From DASQPR01 sp963797675 (GTDB lineage Bacteria > Actinomycetota > Actinomycetes > Mycobacteriales > Micromonosporaceae): a stretch of 64,000 bases of DNA. Made by a program: the position numbers and the translations under genes. Shown here piece after piece: positions 1-9,980 of this stretch. A model generated the notes under the pieces. The model was not told the origin of the DNA, did no database searches, and saw only the letters and a list, made by a program, of their open reading frames with translations. Position 1 is the stretch's first letter. Each line of letters begins with the position of its first letter. Location: contig CAWCQQ010000002.1 of assembly GCA_963797675.1 (NCBI GenBank), positions 992,001 through 1,056,000 of the forward strand, read 5' to 3'.

Positions 1-567
1 GTCGGCCCGTGCGGTGCCGGTACGCACCTGCTCGGTCACCTGGCCCAGCACGCCCCGGCTCTGAGCCAGGATCAGCTCGCGGATACGCGGGTCGTTGGTC
101 ATGTCCTCGATCAGTGCGGGGATAACCCGGGCCGTGATCTCCGGCATCGCGCCGTCGATGATGCGCGGCACGACATCAGAGACCAAATATGGTACGAGGC
201 CGTCGATGAGCTGCGGCATCACGTTGACCTGCACCCAGTCGACCGTGCCCGACACCGTCGTGTCCACCAGCCCCGAGGCATCTGCGCGACGCCCCGCGAC
301 GCTCTCGCGCCCACGTCGATCGGCCTCGCCGACCGCTGCCCGTACGCGCGTGCGGGTCTGATCCGTGCGATCCCGGGTCTTCTTCAGGAAGTCGATCGCG
401 ACGGATGCGGCTCGGGAGCCCACCGACCGTACGCCCTCGCGCACTTGATCCACGGCGATCATGGAGGTGCCCACCACCACCATGATCACGTGTGGCGACG
501 CATAGGCGACGCCCGGCTCGTCATCCCCGCCAGCGCCCGCGCCCGCGTCTCGTTCAGGTGTGGTCAT
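1..567 (-). CDS. Partial unknown actinobacterial protein (C-terminus beyond window)
   Basis: An open frame of 189 codons runs from an ATG at 567 off the left edge. Residues near 22-40 are hydrophobic. A basic, coiled-coil-like stretch follows (about 60-95), then a region rich in paired 'P-x2-I/L' helices such as VMPQLIDGLVPYLVSDVVP and VVPRIIDGAMPEI, repeated about every 15-20 residues. I do not recognise the family; the repeated amphipathic helices suggest a membrane-associated protein. It lies 83 nt downstream of dxs on the same strand, but a possible promoter just before its ATG could make it a separate unit. Confidence 0.7.
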   Translation of the reverse strand, partial: MTTPERDAGAGAGGDDEPGVAYASPHVIMVVVGTSMIAVDQVREGVRSVGSRAASVAIDFLKKTRDRTDQTRTRVRAAVGEADRRGRESVAGRRADASGLVDTTVSGTVDWVQVNVMPQLIDGLVPYLVSDVVPRIIDGAMPEITARVIPALIEDMTNDPRIRELILAQSRGVLGQVTEQVRTGTARAD

Positions 568-620
568 GTTACGACGCTATAGCACGAATGCCCCAAATAT
601 TGGCAAACCACAAGATCTAC
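568..620 (-). promoter_or_regulatory. Possible leaderless promoter for the partial gene
   Basis: On the minus strand TATAGC (complement of 576-581) sits 8 nt before the ATG at 567, which would suit a leaderless transcript. A TTGCCA lies about 19 nt upstream as a weak -35. An 11-bp palindrome CCAAATATTGG (593-603) overlaps the spacer and could be an operator. These are sequence matches only. Confidence 0.3.
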
Positions 621-650
621 GGCCAATCCCGCGCTCCCGTGACGTGCCCA

Positions 651-2408
651 TTATGAGTCGATCAGGGCGGTCACGTTGAGCACGGCTGCCGCCAGGTTCG
701 GTGCATCCAGCGCCTGGTCGGTCAGGATCGCGCCCCGAGCGCCGTGCGGCAGGAACGTCTGCGGCAGAGCCATCGAGTGCACCGGCGTCGGGATGCCGGC
801 CGCGCGTACCGCCCGGGCATATGCGTCGCCGTATCCGCCGTGTACGCCGCCGTCCTCCACCGTGATCACGTGGCGGAACGACGCGGCGGCTCGGATCAAC
901 TCCTCGTCGATCGGATACAACCATCGCGGATCCACGACCGTCGCGGAGATCCGCGCGTCGGAGAGCTGGTCGGCGGCGGCCAGTGCCGGCCCGGCCATCG
1001 CTCCGATCGCGATGATCAGCACATCCGCGGAGGCGTCTGCCGAGCTGCCGGGCGCGGTTTCGGCGCGCAGGATGTCGGCCGTGCCGATGTGCCCGACCGC
1101 CGCAAGAGGAAGGGCGGCGTCGGCCTTCGGGAACCGGATCGCGGTCGGACCATCCGTCCAGGCGACGGCTTCGCGCAGCTGGCCGCGGAGTTGCGATCCG
1201 TCGCGCGGCGCCGCCACCCGCATACCCGGCACGGTCCCGAGCAGCGTCAGATCCCACATGCCGTGATGCGAGGGCCCGTCACTGCCGGTGATACCGGCCC
1301 GGTCGAGGACGAACGTGACCGGCAGACGATGCAGCGCCACATCCATCATGACCTGGTCGAATGCGCGGTTGAGGAACGTTGCGTAGACGCAGACGACCGG
1401 ATGCAGGCCGCCCATCGCGAGCCCGGCCGCCGACGTAACGGCATGCTGCTCGGCGATGCCGACGTCGAACGTACGGTCGGGGTAGGCGTCCGCGAAACGC
1501 TGCAGGCCGGTCGGGCCGAGCATCGCGGCACTCAGCACGACGACATCCGGCCGCTCGGCACCGATCGCCAGCATCTCGGCACCGAACACGTCGGTCCAGG
1601 TCTGCCGCGCGGCCCCGCCGACCGGGGAGATCGAGTGCATCTTCTCGGCCTCGTCCGAGACGGCTGGGGCGTACCCCCTGCCCTTCTGGGTTATGCAGTG
1701 CACGACCGTCGGCATGCGTAGATCGCGTGCCTTGTGCAGCGCGGCCTCGACCGCCGCGACATCGTGGCCGTCGACCGGCCCGAGGTACGCCAGCCCGAGC
1801 TGCTCGAAGAGCGAACCGGATGCGCCGGCTCGCAGCGCGGCGAGGTGAGCGCTGAGGGCACCGGCGGTCGGCGCGTACGAGCGGCCGTTGTCGTTCAGCA
1901 CGATGACCACCGGCCGGTGCGGCGCGGCGGCGATGTTGTTGAGCGCCTCCCAGCACATGCCGCCGGTCAGCGCGCCGTCACCGACGACGGCGACCGCGCA
2001 CCGATCGTCGCGACCGGTCAGTGCGAACGCCTTCGCCAGACCATCCAGATAGGACAGCGACGTGGAGGCGTGCGAGTTCTCGACCAGATCGTGCCGGCTC
2101 TCCGACCGATGCGGATAGCCGGACAAGCCGCCGGCCTGGCGCAACGAGTCGAAGAGGCCGGCGCGCCCGGTCAGCATCTTGTGGACGTAGGCCTGGTGGC
2201 CGGTGTCCCACAGGATCGCGTCGCGCGGCGATTCGAACACGCGATGCAGCGCGAGCGTCAGTTCCACGACGCCGAGGTTCGGACCGAGGTGGCCGCCGGT
2301 ACGCTCGACCGACTCGATCAGGCGCGCCCGGATCTCCGCCGCCAGCGCGGGGAGATCCGACTCCGGCAGTGCCCGCAGATCCGCAGGGCTGTTGAGCTGG
2401 TCGAGCAT
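651..2408 (-). CDS. dxs: 1-deoxy-D-xylulose-5-phosphate synthase
   Basis: Condenses pyruvate with glyceraldehyde 3-phosphate to make DXP, the first step of the MEP isoprenoid pathway, in the cytoplasm with thiamine diphosphate. The 585-residue product is slightly shorter than the usual 620-640. It has the N-terminal GGHLGPNLG motif (about 38-46), the ThDP/Mg motif GDGALTGGMCWEALNN (143-158), and a transketolase pyrimidine-binding region containing FDVGIAEQHAVTSAAGLA. It starts at an ATG 5 nt after the hpnH stop, so it is the last clear gene of the hopanoid operon. It may be a pathway-dedicated second copy supplying precursor for squalene; the window cannot show whether another dxs exists. Confidence 0.95.
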   Translation of the reverse strand: MLDQLNSPADLRALPESDLPALAAEIRARLIESVERTGGHLGPNLGVVELTLALHRVFESPRDAILWDTGHQAYVHKMLTGRAGLFDSLRQAGGLSGYPHRSESRHDLVENSHASTSLSYLDGLAKAFALTGRDDRCAVAVVGDGALTGGMCWEALNNIAAAPHRPVVIVLNDNGRSYAPTAGALSAHLAALRAGASGSLFEQLGLAYLGPVDGHDVAAVEAALHKARDLRMPTVVHCITQKGRGYAPAVSDEAEKMHSISPVGGAARQTWTDVFGAEMLAIGAERPDVVVLSAAMLGPTGLQRFADAYPDRTFDVGIAEQHAVTSAAGLAMGGLHPVVCVYATFLNRAFDQVMMDVALHRLPVTFVLDRAGITGSDGPSHHGMWDLTLLGTVPGMRVAAPRDGSQLRGQLREAVAWTDGPTAIRFPKADAALPLAAVGHIGTADILRAETAPGSSADASADVLIIAIGAMAGPALAAADQLSDARISATVVDPRWLYPIDEELIRAAASFRHVITVEDGGVHGGYGDAYARAVRAAGIPTPVHSMALPQTFLPHGARGAILTDQALDAPNLAAAVLNVTALIDS

Positions 2409-2413
2409 GGTGA

Positions 2414-3418
2414 TCAGCCGCCAATCGCTGCGCGTAACGACTCCTTCAGTGAACCCATGGTCGCGATGACCGCCGTCGGTTCATATCCGCAGTGCGCCAT
2501 ACAGTTCGCGCATCGCGGGTCCTTGCCCCGACCGAATGCATCCCAGTCGGTCTCCTCGATCAACTCCTTGTACGTCTTCGCGTAGCCGTCATCCAGCAGA
2601 TAGCACGGCTTCTGCCAGCCCAGCAGCGAGTACGACGGGATGCCCCAGGCGGTGCAGGACAGTTCGCGCTTGCCCTCGAGGAAGTCGAGGAAGACCGGCG
2701 AGTGGTTGAGCCGCCACTTCTTGCGCCGGCCGTCTGCGAACGCCTTCTTGAACAGCTCCCGGGTCTCCTCGACACCGAGCCAGTGCTCCTGGTCAGGTGC
2801 CTTCGAGTACGCGTACGCGGGCGAGATCTGCATGTTGTCGACCTTGACCTCGTTGTTGAGGTAGTCGAGGACGCCGATCACATCGGCCGGGGTGTCGGTG
2901 TTGAAGAACGTGGTGTTCGTCATGACCTTGAAGCCGGCCTGCTGCGCCATCTTGATCGCGTCGACCGCACCCTCGAAGCCGCCGTCCTTGCCGACCGACG
3001 CGTCATGCCGGTCCTTCAGCCCGTCGATGTGCACCATCCAGGCGAAGTTGCGGTGTGGCTTGAACTTGTGGATGTGCTTCGGCATCAGCAGCGCGTTCGT
3101 ACAGAGGAAGACAATCTTGTTCTTGGCGAGCAGCTGACGGACGATCTCGTCGATCTGCGGGTGCATCAGCGGCTCGCCGCCGGCGATCGACACCATCGGC
3201 GCGCCGCTCTCCTCGATCGCGGCGACCGCCTGCTCGACCGGCATACGCTGCTTGAGCAGCGATGCCGGCTGCTCGATCTTTCCGCAGCCCGCACACTTCA
3301 GGTTGCAGGCAAACAACGGCTCCAGCTCGACCAGCAACGGGAACTTCTCGTTACGGCGCAGCTTCTGGGTCATCAGATAACGGCCGAGCCGAATACTTTG
3401 ACGAAGTGGCATCGCCAT
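2414..3418 (-). CDS. hpnH: Adenosyl-hopene transferase, radical SAM (HpnH)
   Basis: Joins the 5'-deoxyadenosyl group of SAM to diploptene to give adenosylhopane, the first step of side-chain extension of hopanoids. The 334-residue protein has the radical-SAM cluster motif CNLKCAGC (Cys38, Cys42, Cys45), the GGEPLMHP strand, and a C-terminal Cys group (CANCMAHCGYEP) typical of HpnH. It starts at ATG 3418; a strong GGAGGTGA ribosome site lies in the 3' end of the upstream gene. Position between hpnG and dxs, with gaps of 2-5 nt, indicates translation from the same mRNA. Confidence 0.96.
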   Translation of the reverse strand: MAMPLRQSIRLGRYLMTQKLRRNEKFPLLVELEPLFACNLKCAGCGKIEQPASLLKQRMPVEQAVAAIEESGAPMVSIAGGEPLMHPQIDEIVRQLLAKNKIVFLCTNALLMPKHIHKFKPHRNFAWMVHIDGLKDRHDASVGKDGGFEGAVDAIKMAQQAGFKVMTNTTFFNTDTPADVIGVLDYLNNEVKVDNMQISPAYAYSKAPDQEHWLGVEETRELFKKAFADGRRKKWRLNHSPVFLDFLEGKRELSCTAWGIPSYSLLGWQKPCYLLDDGYAKTYKELIEETDWDAFGRGKDPRCANCMAHCGYEPTAVIATMGSLKESLRAAIGG

Positions 3419-3420
3419 GA

Positions 3421-4020
3421 TCAGCTCACCTCCTTCGGCAACAGGGTTTCATCGGTTGTAGAGCAGGTCAGGCCAACGGCCCAGCCATCGAGGGCCGGAA
3501 CCGCGCGACGGAGGTTGGCAAGCGCGGACAGGCCGTACCGGACGATCCCGGGCCGCAACAGCGGCTGGGCGTCGGTGTCGGAGATCATGCGGACCACACC
3601 GAACGGCAGGTCGCCACGTGGTGCGAGCCAGTAGGACTCGGTGTCGACCGCGAGCGCGCCGCTCTCGACGGCCAGCCGTCGGCGAGCCGCGCCGGTCACC
3701 ACGCGTTCGCCGGACACGATCGGCCCGAGATGGACGGTCAGGCCGAGGCGCCGCAGGTCATCCGCGATGAACGCGGCCATCGGGCAGCTCACGACGGCAC
3801 CGGACGGACCGAGGACGGACGTGGCCACGACCGCGTCGCCGACGCGGACCGACGCCGCGAGCCCACCGCCGACGCCCGCCACCAGCACCGGCCGGCCGGC
3901 CAGCAACCGAGCGGCGCGCCGCGACCGGGCCGGGCCCATGCCGGTCCGGACGAGCGGCGTCGTGGCGCGGCGGAGCGCGTACCGCTCGACCGCCATCGGG
4001 GCGCAGATCACCGGCTGCAT
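3421..4020 (-). CDS. hpnG: Hopanoid-associated phosphorylase/nucleosidase (HpnG)
   Basis: In characterised hopanoid pathways HpnG removes adenine from adenosylhopane to give ribosylhopane. The 199-residue product resembles nucleoside-phosphorylase fold proteins: AGVGGGLAASVRVGDAVVAT matches the glycine-rich region, and SGALAVDTESYWLA contains the D-x-E-S segment used in base recognition. The start is the ATG at 4020, which overlaps the shc stop by one base (TGATG). A much longer open frame upstream is only the shadow of shc. The context between shc and hpnH supports the assignment more than sequence alone. Confidence 0.88.
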   Translation of the reverse strand: MQPVICAPMAVERYALRRATTPLVRTGMGPARSRRAARLLAGRPVLVAGVGGGLAASVRVGDAVVATSVLGPSGAVVSCPMAAFIADDLRRLGLTVHLGPIVSGERVVTGAARRRLAVESGALAVDTESYWLAPRGDLPFGVVRMISDTDAQPLLRPGIVRYGLSALANLRRAVPALDGWAVGLTCSTTDETLLPKEVS

Positions 4021-5930
4021 CAGGCGTTCGCCGCCACGAAGCGGCCGAGTGCCGAAACCGGGAACACGACGCGGTAAAGGTGGTAGTTGATGTAGAACGC
4101 ACCCGGGAAGCCGGTGCCGGTGAACTGGTCCTCGTCCCACCCGCCGTCCGGGCGCTGGGTGTCCACGAGGAAGGCCACGCCACGATCGACCGCGGTCCCC
4201 GATTCGCCGGCCGCCATCAGCGCCAGCAGGGCCCACGCGGTCTGCGACGGCGTCGACGTACCGCGGCCGGACCACGACAGATCCACGTACGAGCGGAGAT
4301 CTTCGCCCCAGCCGCCGTCGGCATTCTGATGGCCGACGAGCCACCGAACGGCCTGGCGGATGCGCGGGTCGGCTCGGTCGATGCCGGCCGCGATCAGCGC
4401 CGGTACGCCTGCGCCGGTGCCGTACACGTAGTTGGCGCCCCACCGCCCGAACCACGAGCCGTCCGCTTCCTGCGCCCGGAACAGCCACTCCACGCCCCGG
4501 CGAGCGGCGGCTGAACCGGCCAGGCCCTCGGCCGCCAGCGCCTCCACGATATGCGCGGTCACGTCGGCGGACGGAGGGTCGATCACCTCGCCGAAATCGC
4601 AGAACGGCAGCTTGGTCGGCAGCGTACGGGTGTTGTCAGCATCGAAAGCGCCCCAGCCGCCATCGCGGGACTGCATGCCGATCATCCAGTCGACGCCGCG
4701 ATCGACGGCGCCTCGGAGCCGGGCGCGATCCGGGTACGCGATCCGGCGCAGGGCCAGCACGATCTCCGCGGTGTCATCCGTGTCCGGGTAGCCGTCGTTC
4801 GCGAACTCGAACGCCCAGCCGCCAGGAGCCAGCTTCGGCCGGCGTACCGACCAGTCGCCGGGCACCCGGATCTCCTCGGCCAGCAGCCAGTCGGTCGCGG
4901 TCAGCACGTCCGGATCGTCGGTTGGCACGCCGGCGTCGAGCATCGCGGTCAGCGCGAGCGCGGTGTCCCACACCGGTGACTGGCACGCTTCCATCCGGCG
5001 TACCCAGCCTTGATGTGTCTTTTCCCGGATCGTGAACCCGTCCAGGCCGGCGATGCCGTTGGCGACGACCGGATCATCCAGCGGCCGGCCGAGCAGATGC
5101 AGCGCGATCAGCGAGTAGACCCACGGCGGTTGGATGCCGCCCCAGCCACCGTCCGCCTCCTGCCGTGCCAGGATCCAGGCCTCCGCGCGACGTTTCGCCA
5201 GACGCCGCACCGGGCCGATCGGCCGCCGCGCATAGAGATGCAGCAGCCAGTCCAGGCCGCGGAAGAAAGCGGTCCAGCTCCACCAGGGCGCCTTCGGCCG
5301 GGGGTACGCCCGGCCGTCCAGCTCATCGATGCCGAACGGCAGCGACCGGACCGGTTTGTGGCTGCCGACGATCGTCAGCGGCACGATCGTCTGGCGTGCC
5401 CAGCATCCGAAGTCGTAGATGTTCAGCGGGAACCAGCGAGGCAGGAAGATCAGCTCCGGTGGGAGTTCCGGCAGCTCGTCCCAGGACCAGAGCCCGAACA
5501 GCGCGAGCCAGATCCGGGTGAAGACGCGGGTGGATGCGACGCCGCCGTGGTTCCGGACGTACGCGGCGGTCTTCGCCATGTGCGGCGCGTCCGCCGGATC
5601 GCCGGCGAGCCGCAGTGCGACCCAGGCCTCGACCGTCGTGGACAGCTCGGGCGGCCCGCCGTGGAACTGGGCCCAGGTGCCGTCGGCCTGTTGCTGCGAC
5701 CGGATCCAGCGGGCCGCCTCCTCGGTGACCTGCGCGGTCCGGATACCGAGGAACTCCCGCAGCAGCAGGTCCTCGGCGTCCATCGTCACGTTCGTGGCCA
5801 GCTCGCCCTTCCAGTAACCGGCCGCGTGCTGCTGTTCCCGCAGGTAGGCGACCGCGCGAGCGAGCGTGTCGGAGGCCGCTTCCCGGACATCGCCGGGCTC
5901 TGCGGTCGGTCGCTGCGTGGTCAGCGTCAT
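4020..5930 (-). CDS. shc: Squalene-hopene cyclase
   Basis: Cyclises squalene to hopene/hopanol at the membrane face. The 636-residue protein has the catalytic protonation motif DTDD at residues 383-386 and at least five QW repeats, for example QQADGTWAQF, QEADGGWGG, QSRDGGWGAFD, QNADGGWGED and QRPDGGWDED. The ATG at 5930 overlaps the TGA of the true end of the polyprenyl synthase (ATGA). The uninterrupted frame that appears to fuse it to the upstream synthase results from a base indel near 5990 and is not a genuine fusion. Confidence 0.97.
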   Translation of the reverse strand: MTLTTQRPTAEPGDVREAASDTLARAVAYLREQQHAAGYWKGELATNVTMDAEDLLLREFLGIRTAQVTEEAARWIRSQQQADGTWAQFHGGPPELSTTVEAWVALRLAGDPADAPHMAKTAAYVRNHGGVASTRVFTRIWLALFGLWSWDELPELPPELIFLPRWFPLNIYDFGCWARQTIVPLTIVGSHKPVRSLPFGIDELDGRAYPRPKAPWWSWTAFFRGLDWLLHLYARRPIGPVRRLAKRRAEAWILARQEADGGWGGIQPPWVYSLIALHLLGRPLDDPVVANGIAGLDGFTIREKTHQGWVRRMEACQSPVWDTALALTAMLDAGVPTDDPDVLTATDWLLAEEIRVPGDWSVRRPKLAPGGWAFEFANDGYPDTDDTAEIVLALRRIAYPDRARLRGAVDRGVDWMIGMQSRDGGWGAFDADNTRTLPTKLPFCDFGEVIDPPSADVTAHIVEALAAEGLAGSAAARRGVEWLFRAQEADGSWFGRWGANYVYGTGAGVPALIAAGIDRADPRIRQAVRWLVGHQNADGGWGEDLRSYVDLSWSGRGTSTPSQTAWALLALMAAGESGTAVDRGVAFLVDTQRPDGGWDEDQFTGTGFPGAFYINYHLYRVVFPVSALGRFVAANA

Positions 5931-6941
5931 GAGTCGCGCTCCACCACGTATTTCGCGAGCGAGATCAGGTCGGCTCGGGCCGGCCGCGTTCAGGTCGACA
6001 GTGGACAGCGTGCTTTCGGCGATCTCCATCCGCCGGGCGGCTTCGCCGAGTGCCCAGGTACGGGCACCGGCGTCGTCCAGCGTGTCCGCGATGCGGTCCA
6101 TCGCCGCCGCATCCGGCTCACCGGCATCGGTGAGGAACGCGCGGATCTGCGGGCCGTACACCTCGTTCGTCTGCGCCCAGGTGACCGGCAGCGACTTCTT
6201 CCGCGCACGCAGGTCGGAGTGGATCGACTTGCCGGTGACCGCCGGGTCGCCCCAGATCCCGAGCACGTCGTCGACCAGCTGAAACGCGAGCCCGACCTGG
6301 GCGCCGAACGATGTGAGCGCGGCGATCGTGGTCGCGTCCGCGCCGGCCAGCACGGCACCGATCGCGCTGCTCGCGGCGAGCAGCGAGCCGGTCTTGCCAC
6401 CGGCCATGTCCAGGCATTCGTCCAGCGTGACGCCCTGCCGAGTCTCGAACGCGAGGTCCTGGGTCTGGCCTCGGGTCAGCTCGCGCGTCGTCGATGCCAG
6501 CAGCAGACCGGCGCGGGCCGCCGTCGGGCTGTCCGCCTCCAGCACGATCTCGTGGGCGAGCGCCAGCAGCGCATCGCCGGTCAGGATCGCGGTCGCCGCG
6601 CCCCAGATCGCCCAGACCGTCTTGCGGTGGCGGCGCTCGACGTCGCCGTCGAGCAGATCGTCGTGGATCAGCGAAAAGTTGTGCACCAACTCGACGGCGA
6701 CCGCTCCGGGCAGGCCCGTCCCGGCGCTCGCGCCGACCGCCTCGGCCGAGAGCAGCGCGAATGCCGGCCGCATGGCCTTGCCGCCGAAGCCGCCCGGCGT
6801 CGGGTTGCCCTCGGGGTCACACCATCCGAAGTGGTAGGAGGCCGGCACGCTGCTGCCCGGGTCCAGCCGCGCGACCGCGGCTTGCAGCTCGGGGACCACC
6901 GTGGAGCGGCTGCGATCGAGCACGGAGACGGTGACTGTCAT
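5927..6941 (-). CDS. Polyprenyl diphosphate synthase (frame change near C-terminus)
   Basis: Trans-isoprenyl diphosphate synthase, expected to make FPP or GGPP for the squalene branch. It has both aspartate-rich motifs: DDLLDGD in SLIHDDLLDGD, and the second in QLVDDVLGIWGD. The start is ATG 6941, overlapping the hpnE stop by 4 nt. The reading frame runs through most of the gene, but the expected end (ARADLISLAKYVVERDS then TGA at 5927-5929) lies in the next frame. One extra G or C in the GGCCGGCCC run around 5985-5992 explains this. Chain length cannot be predicted with confidence. Confidence 0.9.
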
Positions 6942-8271
6942 GACGCAACGCCCTGTCGTACGGGCCGGGTCAGGAGGGCCTCGGCCGCAGCAACGCCGCT
7001 GCGGACCGCGCCTTCCATGGTGGCCGGCCAACCGGTATCGGTCCATGCACCAGCGAGGAAGAGCCCTGGTGCGGATGTCGCAGCGCCGGGGCGTACCGCG
7101 CCGCTGCCGGGAGCGGGACGGAACGTGGCGGTCCGCTCCCTGGTCACGAAGAAGTCGAGGATCGTGGCGTGCTGCATCGCCGGCAGCAGCGCCATCATGT
7201 CCGGCAGGAGCCGTTCGCGCAGCGTCGCCACGGTCAGATCGATGTACGCGTCGGCCGCCGAGACCGATACCGCGAGGTACTGTCCCGGCCCGGTCAGGCC
7301 GGACTGCTCGGTGCGGTCGAAGACCCATTGGATCGGCGTACCGACGCCGGCCAGGAACGGGCCGTCCAGCACTCGACGATCGAGCACGACGTGGAGGTTG
7401 ATGATCGGCGAGGTGCCCAGTGCCGCGGCGCCGGCGACTGCGCGGCGCGACCGACTCGGGGACCAGGGTCGACGGCCTGCGCCGCCGGTACGGCGAGAAT
7501 GACGTCGTCGGCCGCGTACTCGGTGTCCTTGGTCCGCACCGTCCATCCGCCGGAGACGGACTCGACCGGCGTGCTCAGCCGCACCGTGGCACCCGCCTTC
7601 TCGAGCGCGGCCGTCGCCGCCTCGCCGTGCAGCTGCTGCAGCGGTACGCGTGCCCAGCCGATGTCGGCGGCGCCGGTCTCGGTCAGCATGCCGACCTGGA
7701 ACACCATCGCGGCGAGCGCAAGCGACGTTTCGTCGGCGTGCGCGTTCAGCGTGGCGATGCCGACGAGTTCCCACATCGCGTCGATCGTGGCCGCGTCCTG
7801 CCCGTGCTCGATGAGCCAGTCGGCGAAGCTGCGGCGGTCGTTCGCCGGATCGGCGCGGTCGAGGCGGCGCATCGCGAGCGCGGCGCGTACGAATCGCAGC
7901 CGCTGCACCGGCGTCAGCAGCCGATAGCGCAGCAGCGATCCGCTCATGTGCAGCGGCGCCGGCAGGCCGTTGCGGCGCAGCCGGGCGCTGCGACCGTCCG
8001 GCGTACGCACCGCGATGTCGAGCCGTTTCTGCAGCGTGACGTCGTTCGTGACGCCGAGCCGGTCGAGCAGCTCCCGATAGGCGGTGCAGCAGCGCAGGAA
8101 GACGTGCTGGCCGTTGTCGACGTCGAGGTCGCCGTGCCGGAAGGAGTAGGTCAGGCCGCCCAGTCTCGGCCGCGATTCGAGCAGCGTGACCCGGTGGCCC
8201 GCGTCGGCACAGCGCAGCGCGGCCGTGATCCCGGCCAGCCCTCCTCCCACCACGACGACGTCACGCGTCAT
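6938..8271 (-). CDS. hpnE: Squalene-associated FAD-dependent desaturase HpnE (frame change)
   Basis: HpnE reduces hydroxysqualene to squalene, the last of three HpnCDE steps. The protein begins at ATG 8271 with an FAD-binding motif (VVVVGGGLAGITAALRCADA), and GGLTYSFRHGDLDVDNGQH follows. The C-terminal half, in another frame, carries ALGTSPIINLHVVLDRRVL and the typical GLFLAGAWTDTGWPATMEGAV FAD-contact region. The two halves join between about 7435 and 7475, where one or two bases are lost or gained in GC-rich sequence. The start overlaps the hpnD stop (ATGA), and the end overlaps the polyprenyl synthase start. Confidence 0.9.
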
Positions 8272-9130
8272 GCCATCGCTCCGGTCAATGCGCGTACGGC
8301 GACCGCCGCCTTTTCCCAGCCGGAGAGCGACAACCGTTGCGTGTAGACCGCGCTCGGGTCGGCGTCGATGCGATCGAGCAGATGCCGATAGATCCCGGAC
8401 ATGGCCGTCGTGCTGGCGCGGCTGCGTCGGTCGAGCATCGGGAGGAGTTGCCAGCCTCGCTCGTACCATTCGCGATTGCGTACGATGGCGGCCTTGATCA
8501 GGTCGCGCAGGTGGCCGTCCGGATCGGCGAGCGCGCCGTGCTCATCCAGCTTCAACGTCACGTCGAAGCGGTCCAGGTCCTCCTGCGGCAGGTAGGTCCG
8601 GCCGTTCACGAGGTCCTCGCGGATGTCGCGGAGGATGTTCGTCTGCTGCAGCGCGATGCCCAGCGTGTCGGCGTGCCCGTACGCCAACGGGTCCGGGTGC
8701 GACGCGAACACGCCGAGGCACAGCCGTCCGACCGTGCCGGCCACGCAGCGGCAATACTCCGACCAGGTCGTCGAACGTGACGTATTCGCGACCGGCGACG
8801 TCCATCTCGACGCCGTCGATCAGCTCGTCGAACGCGCCCAGCGGCACCGGGAACTGCCGGGCGGTGTCGTTCACCGCGACCAGCACCGGATCCGTACTCG
8901 TGTCGATGTGGCGCAGTTCGCCGCGCAGCGCCGGCCAGCGCCGCTACCTTCGCGTCGTGCGGCAGGTCGCCGTCGCCGATGTCGTCCATCCGGCGGGACA
9001 GCGCGTAGAGCGCGCAGAGGCTGTTGCGTTTCGCGGACGGGAGGAGCCGGATGCCGTAGAAGAAGTTTCGTGCCTGAGTTCGTGCGATGAGTTCACACGC
9101 CCGGTACGCCTCGTCGATGGTCTCCGTCAC
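8268..9130 (-). CDS. hpnD: Presqualene diphosphate synthase HpnD (two frame changes)
   Basis: Squalene/phytoene-synthase fold enzyme that condenses two FPP to presqualene diphosphate. The first aspartate motif is in SRRMDDIGDGD and the second in NILRDIREDLVNGR, which is also followed by YLPQEDL. The gene uses a GTG at 9130 overlapping the hpnC stop (GTGA). Three frames are needed. One change lies near 8940, after DAKVAALAG. The other is a single extra G at about 8759-8760, where DDLV is followed by EYCRCVAGTVG in the restored frame. Both look like indel errors, because the conserved residues continue on each side. Confidence 0.9.
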
Positions 9131-9980
9131 GCCGCCGCCCTCCTGCTCATGAGCACTTCCACGAGCTGTCGAATCATATTTAAACGCCTAATATCGGGCA
9201 GAGATGACATAACATCGTAATCAGCTCGGCGGATCGCGTCGATGGCGGCCCGGCCTCCTGCCGTGTATCCGGCCAGCGCGAGCCGGGCCCAGCCGTGCAC
9301 CCGGTGGACCAATGGCAGTCCGTCGTCGAGCAGCGCGGTCGCACGATCCAACTCGTATGCGATGACGTGCCGCATCTCGCGTGTTGCGGGCGCGATCTCG
9401 AACGCGGTCGGGTCCACATCGAACCGGTTGAGATCCTCCTGTGGCACGTAGCAGCGGCCGGCGGCGAAGTCCTCGGCGACGTCCTGGCAGTGTTCGACGA
9501 TCTGCAGCGCGGTGCAGATCCGATCGGACAATTCGATGTTTCCCGGCGTCGAGTATCCGAACAGCTCCAGCACGATCCGGCCGACCGGATTGGCGGACAG
9601 TTCACAGTAGGCCTCGAGGTCGCGATAGGTCGGATAAACCGCGATCGTCTGGTCGAGGAGGTTCGCCTCGATCAGCGCGGCGAACGGGCGCTCGGACAGC
9701 CCGACAGGCCGCGACCGTCGGGCGCCAGCCGGCGCAGCACCGGTGCCTCGGGGAAGCCGCCCCGCCAGATCGTGCCGAGATCGGCACGGAACGCGGTCAG
9801 CAGCGCGGTGCGGTCCGCCGGCGCCTCGTCGCCGAGATCGTCGATGACACGCGCGACGTCGTACACGGCTTTCAGGTTTTCCCGATGCCGTTTCGGCAGC
9901 ACCCGGAGCGCGACCGGAAAGTTCTCCGTGCGCTCATGACCGCGCAGGTACGCGTCGGTCTGGCCGCCGGGGCGACCCAT
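9127..9980 (-). CDS. hpnC: Hydroxysqualene synthase HpnC (frame change)
   Basis: HpnC converts presqualene diphosphate to hydroxysqualene. The N-terminal segment has ENFPVALRVLP and YDVARVIDDLGDE (first Asp motif); the C-terminal segment has GRIVLELFGY and VEHCQDVAEDFAAGRCYVPQEDL (second motif). One missing base around 9698-9703 separates the halves: SG|LSERPFAALIEANLL is restored in the next frame. I chose ATG 9980 because homologues begin shortly before ENFPVA; a GTG at 10028 is possible. It is the first gene of the operon. Confidence 0.88.

Noticed and set aside
5010..7502. An 830-residue plus-strand frame opposite shc and the polyprenyl synthase
   Set aside because: Antisense shadow of well-identified enzymes; composition (Arg, Gly, Pro, Gln) and lack of motifs are typical of shadow frames.
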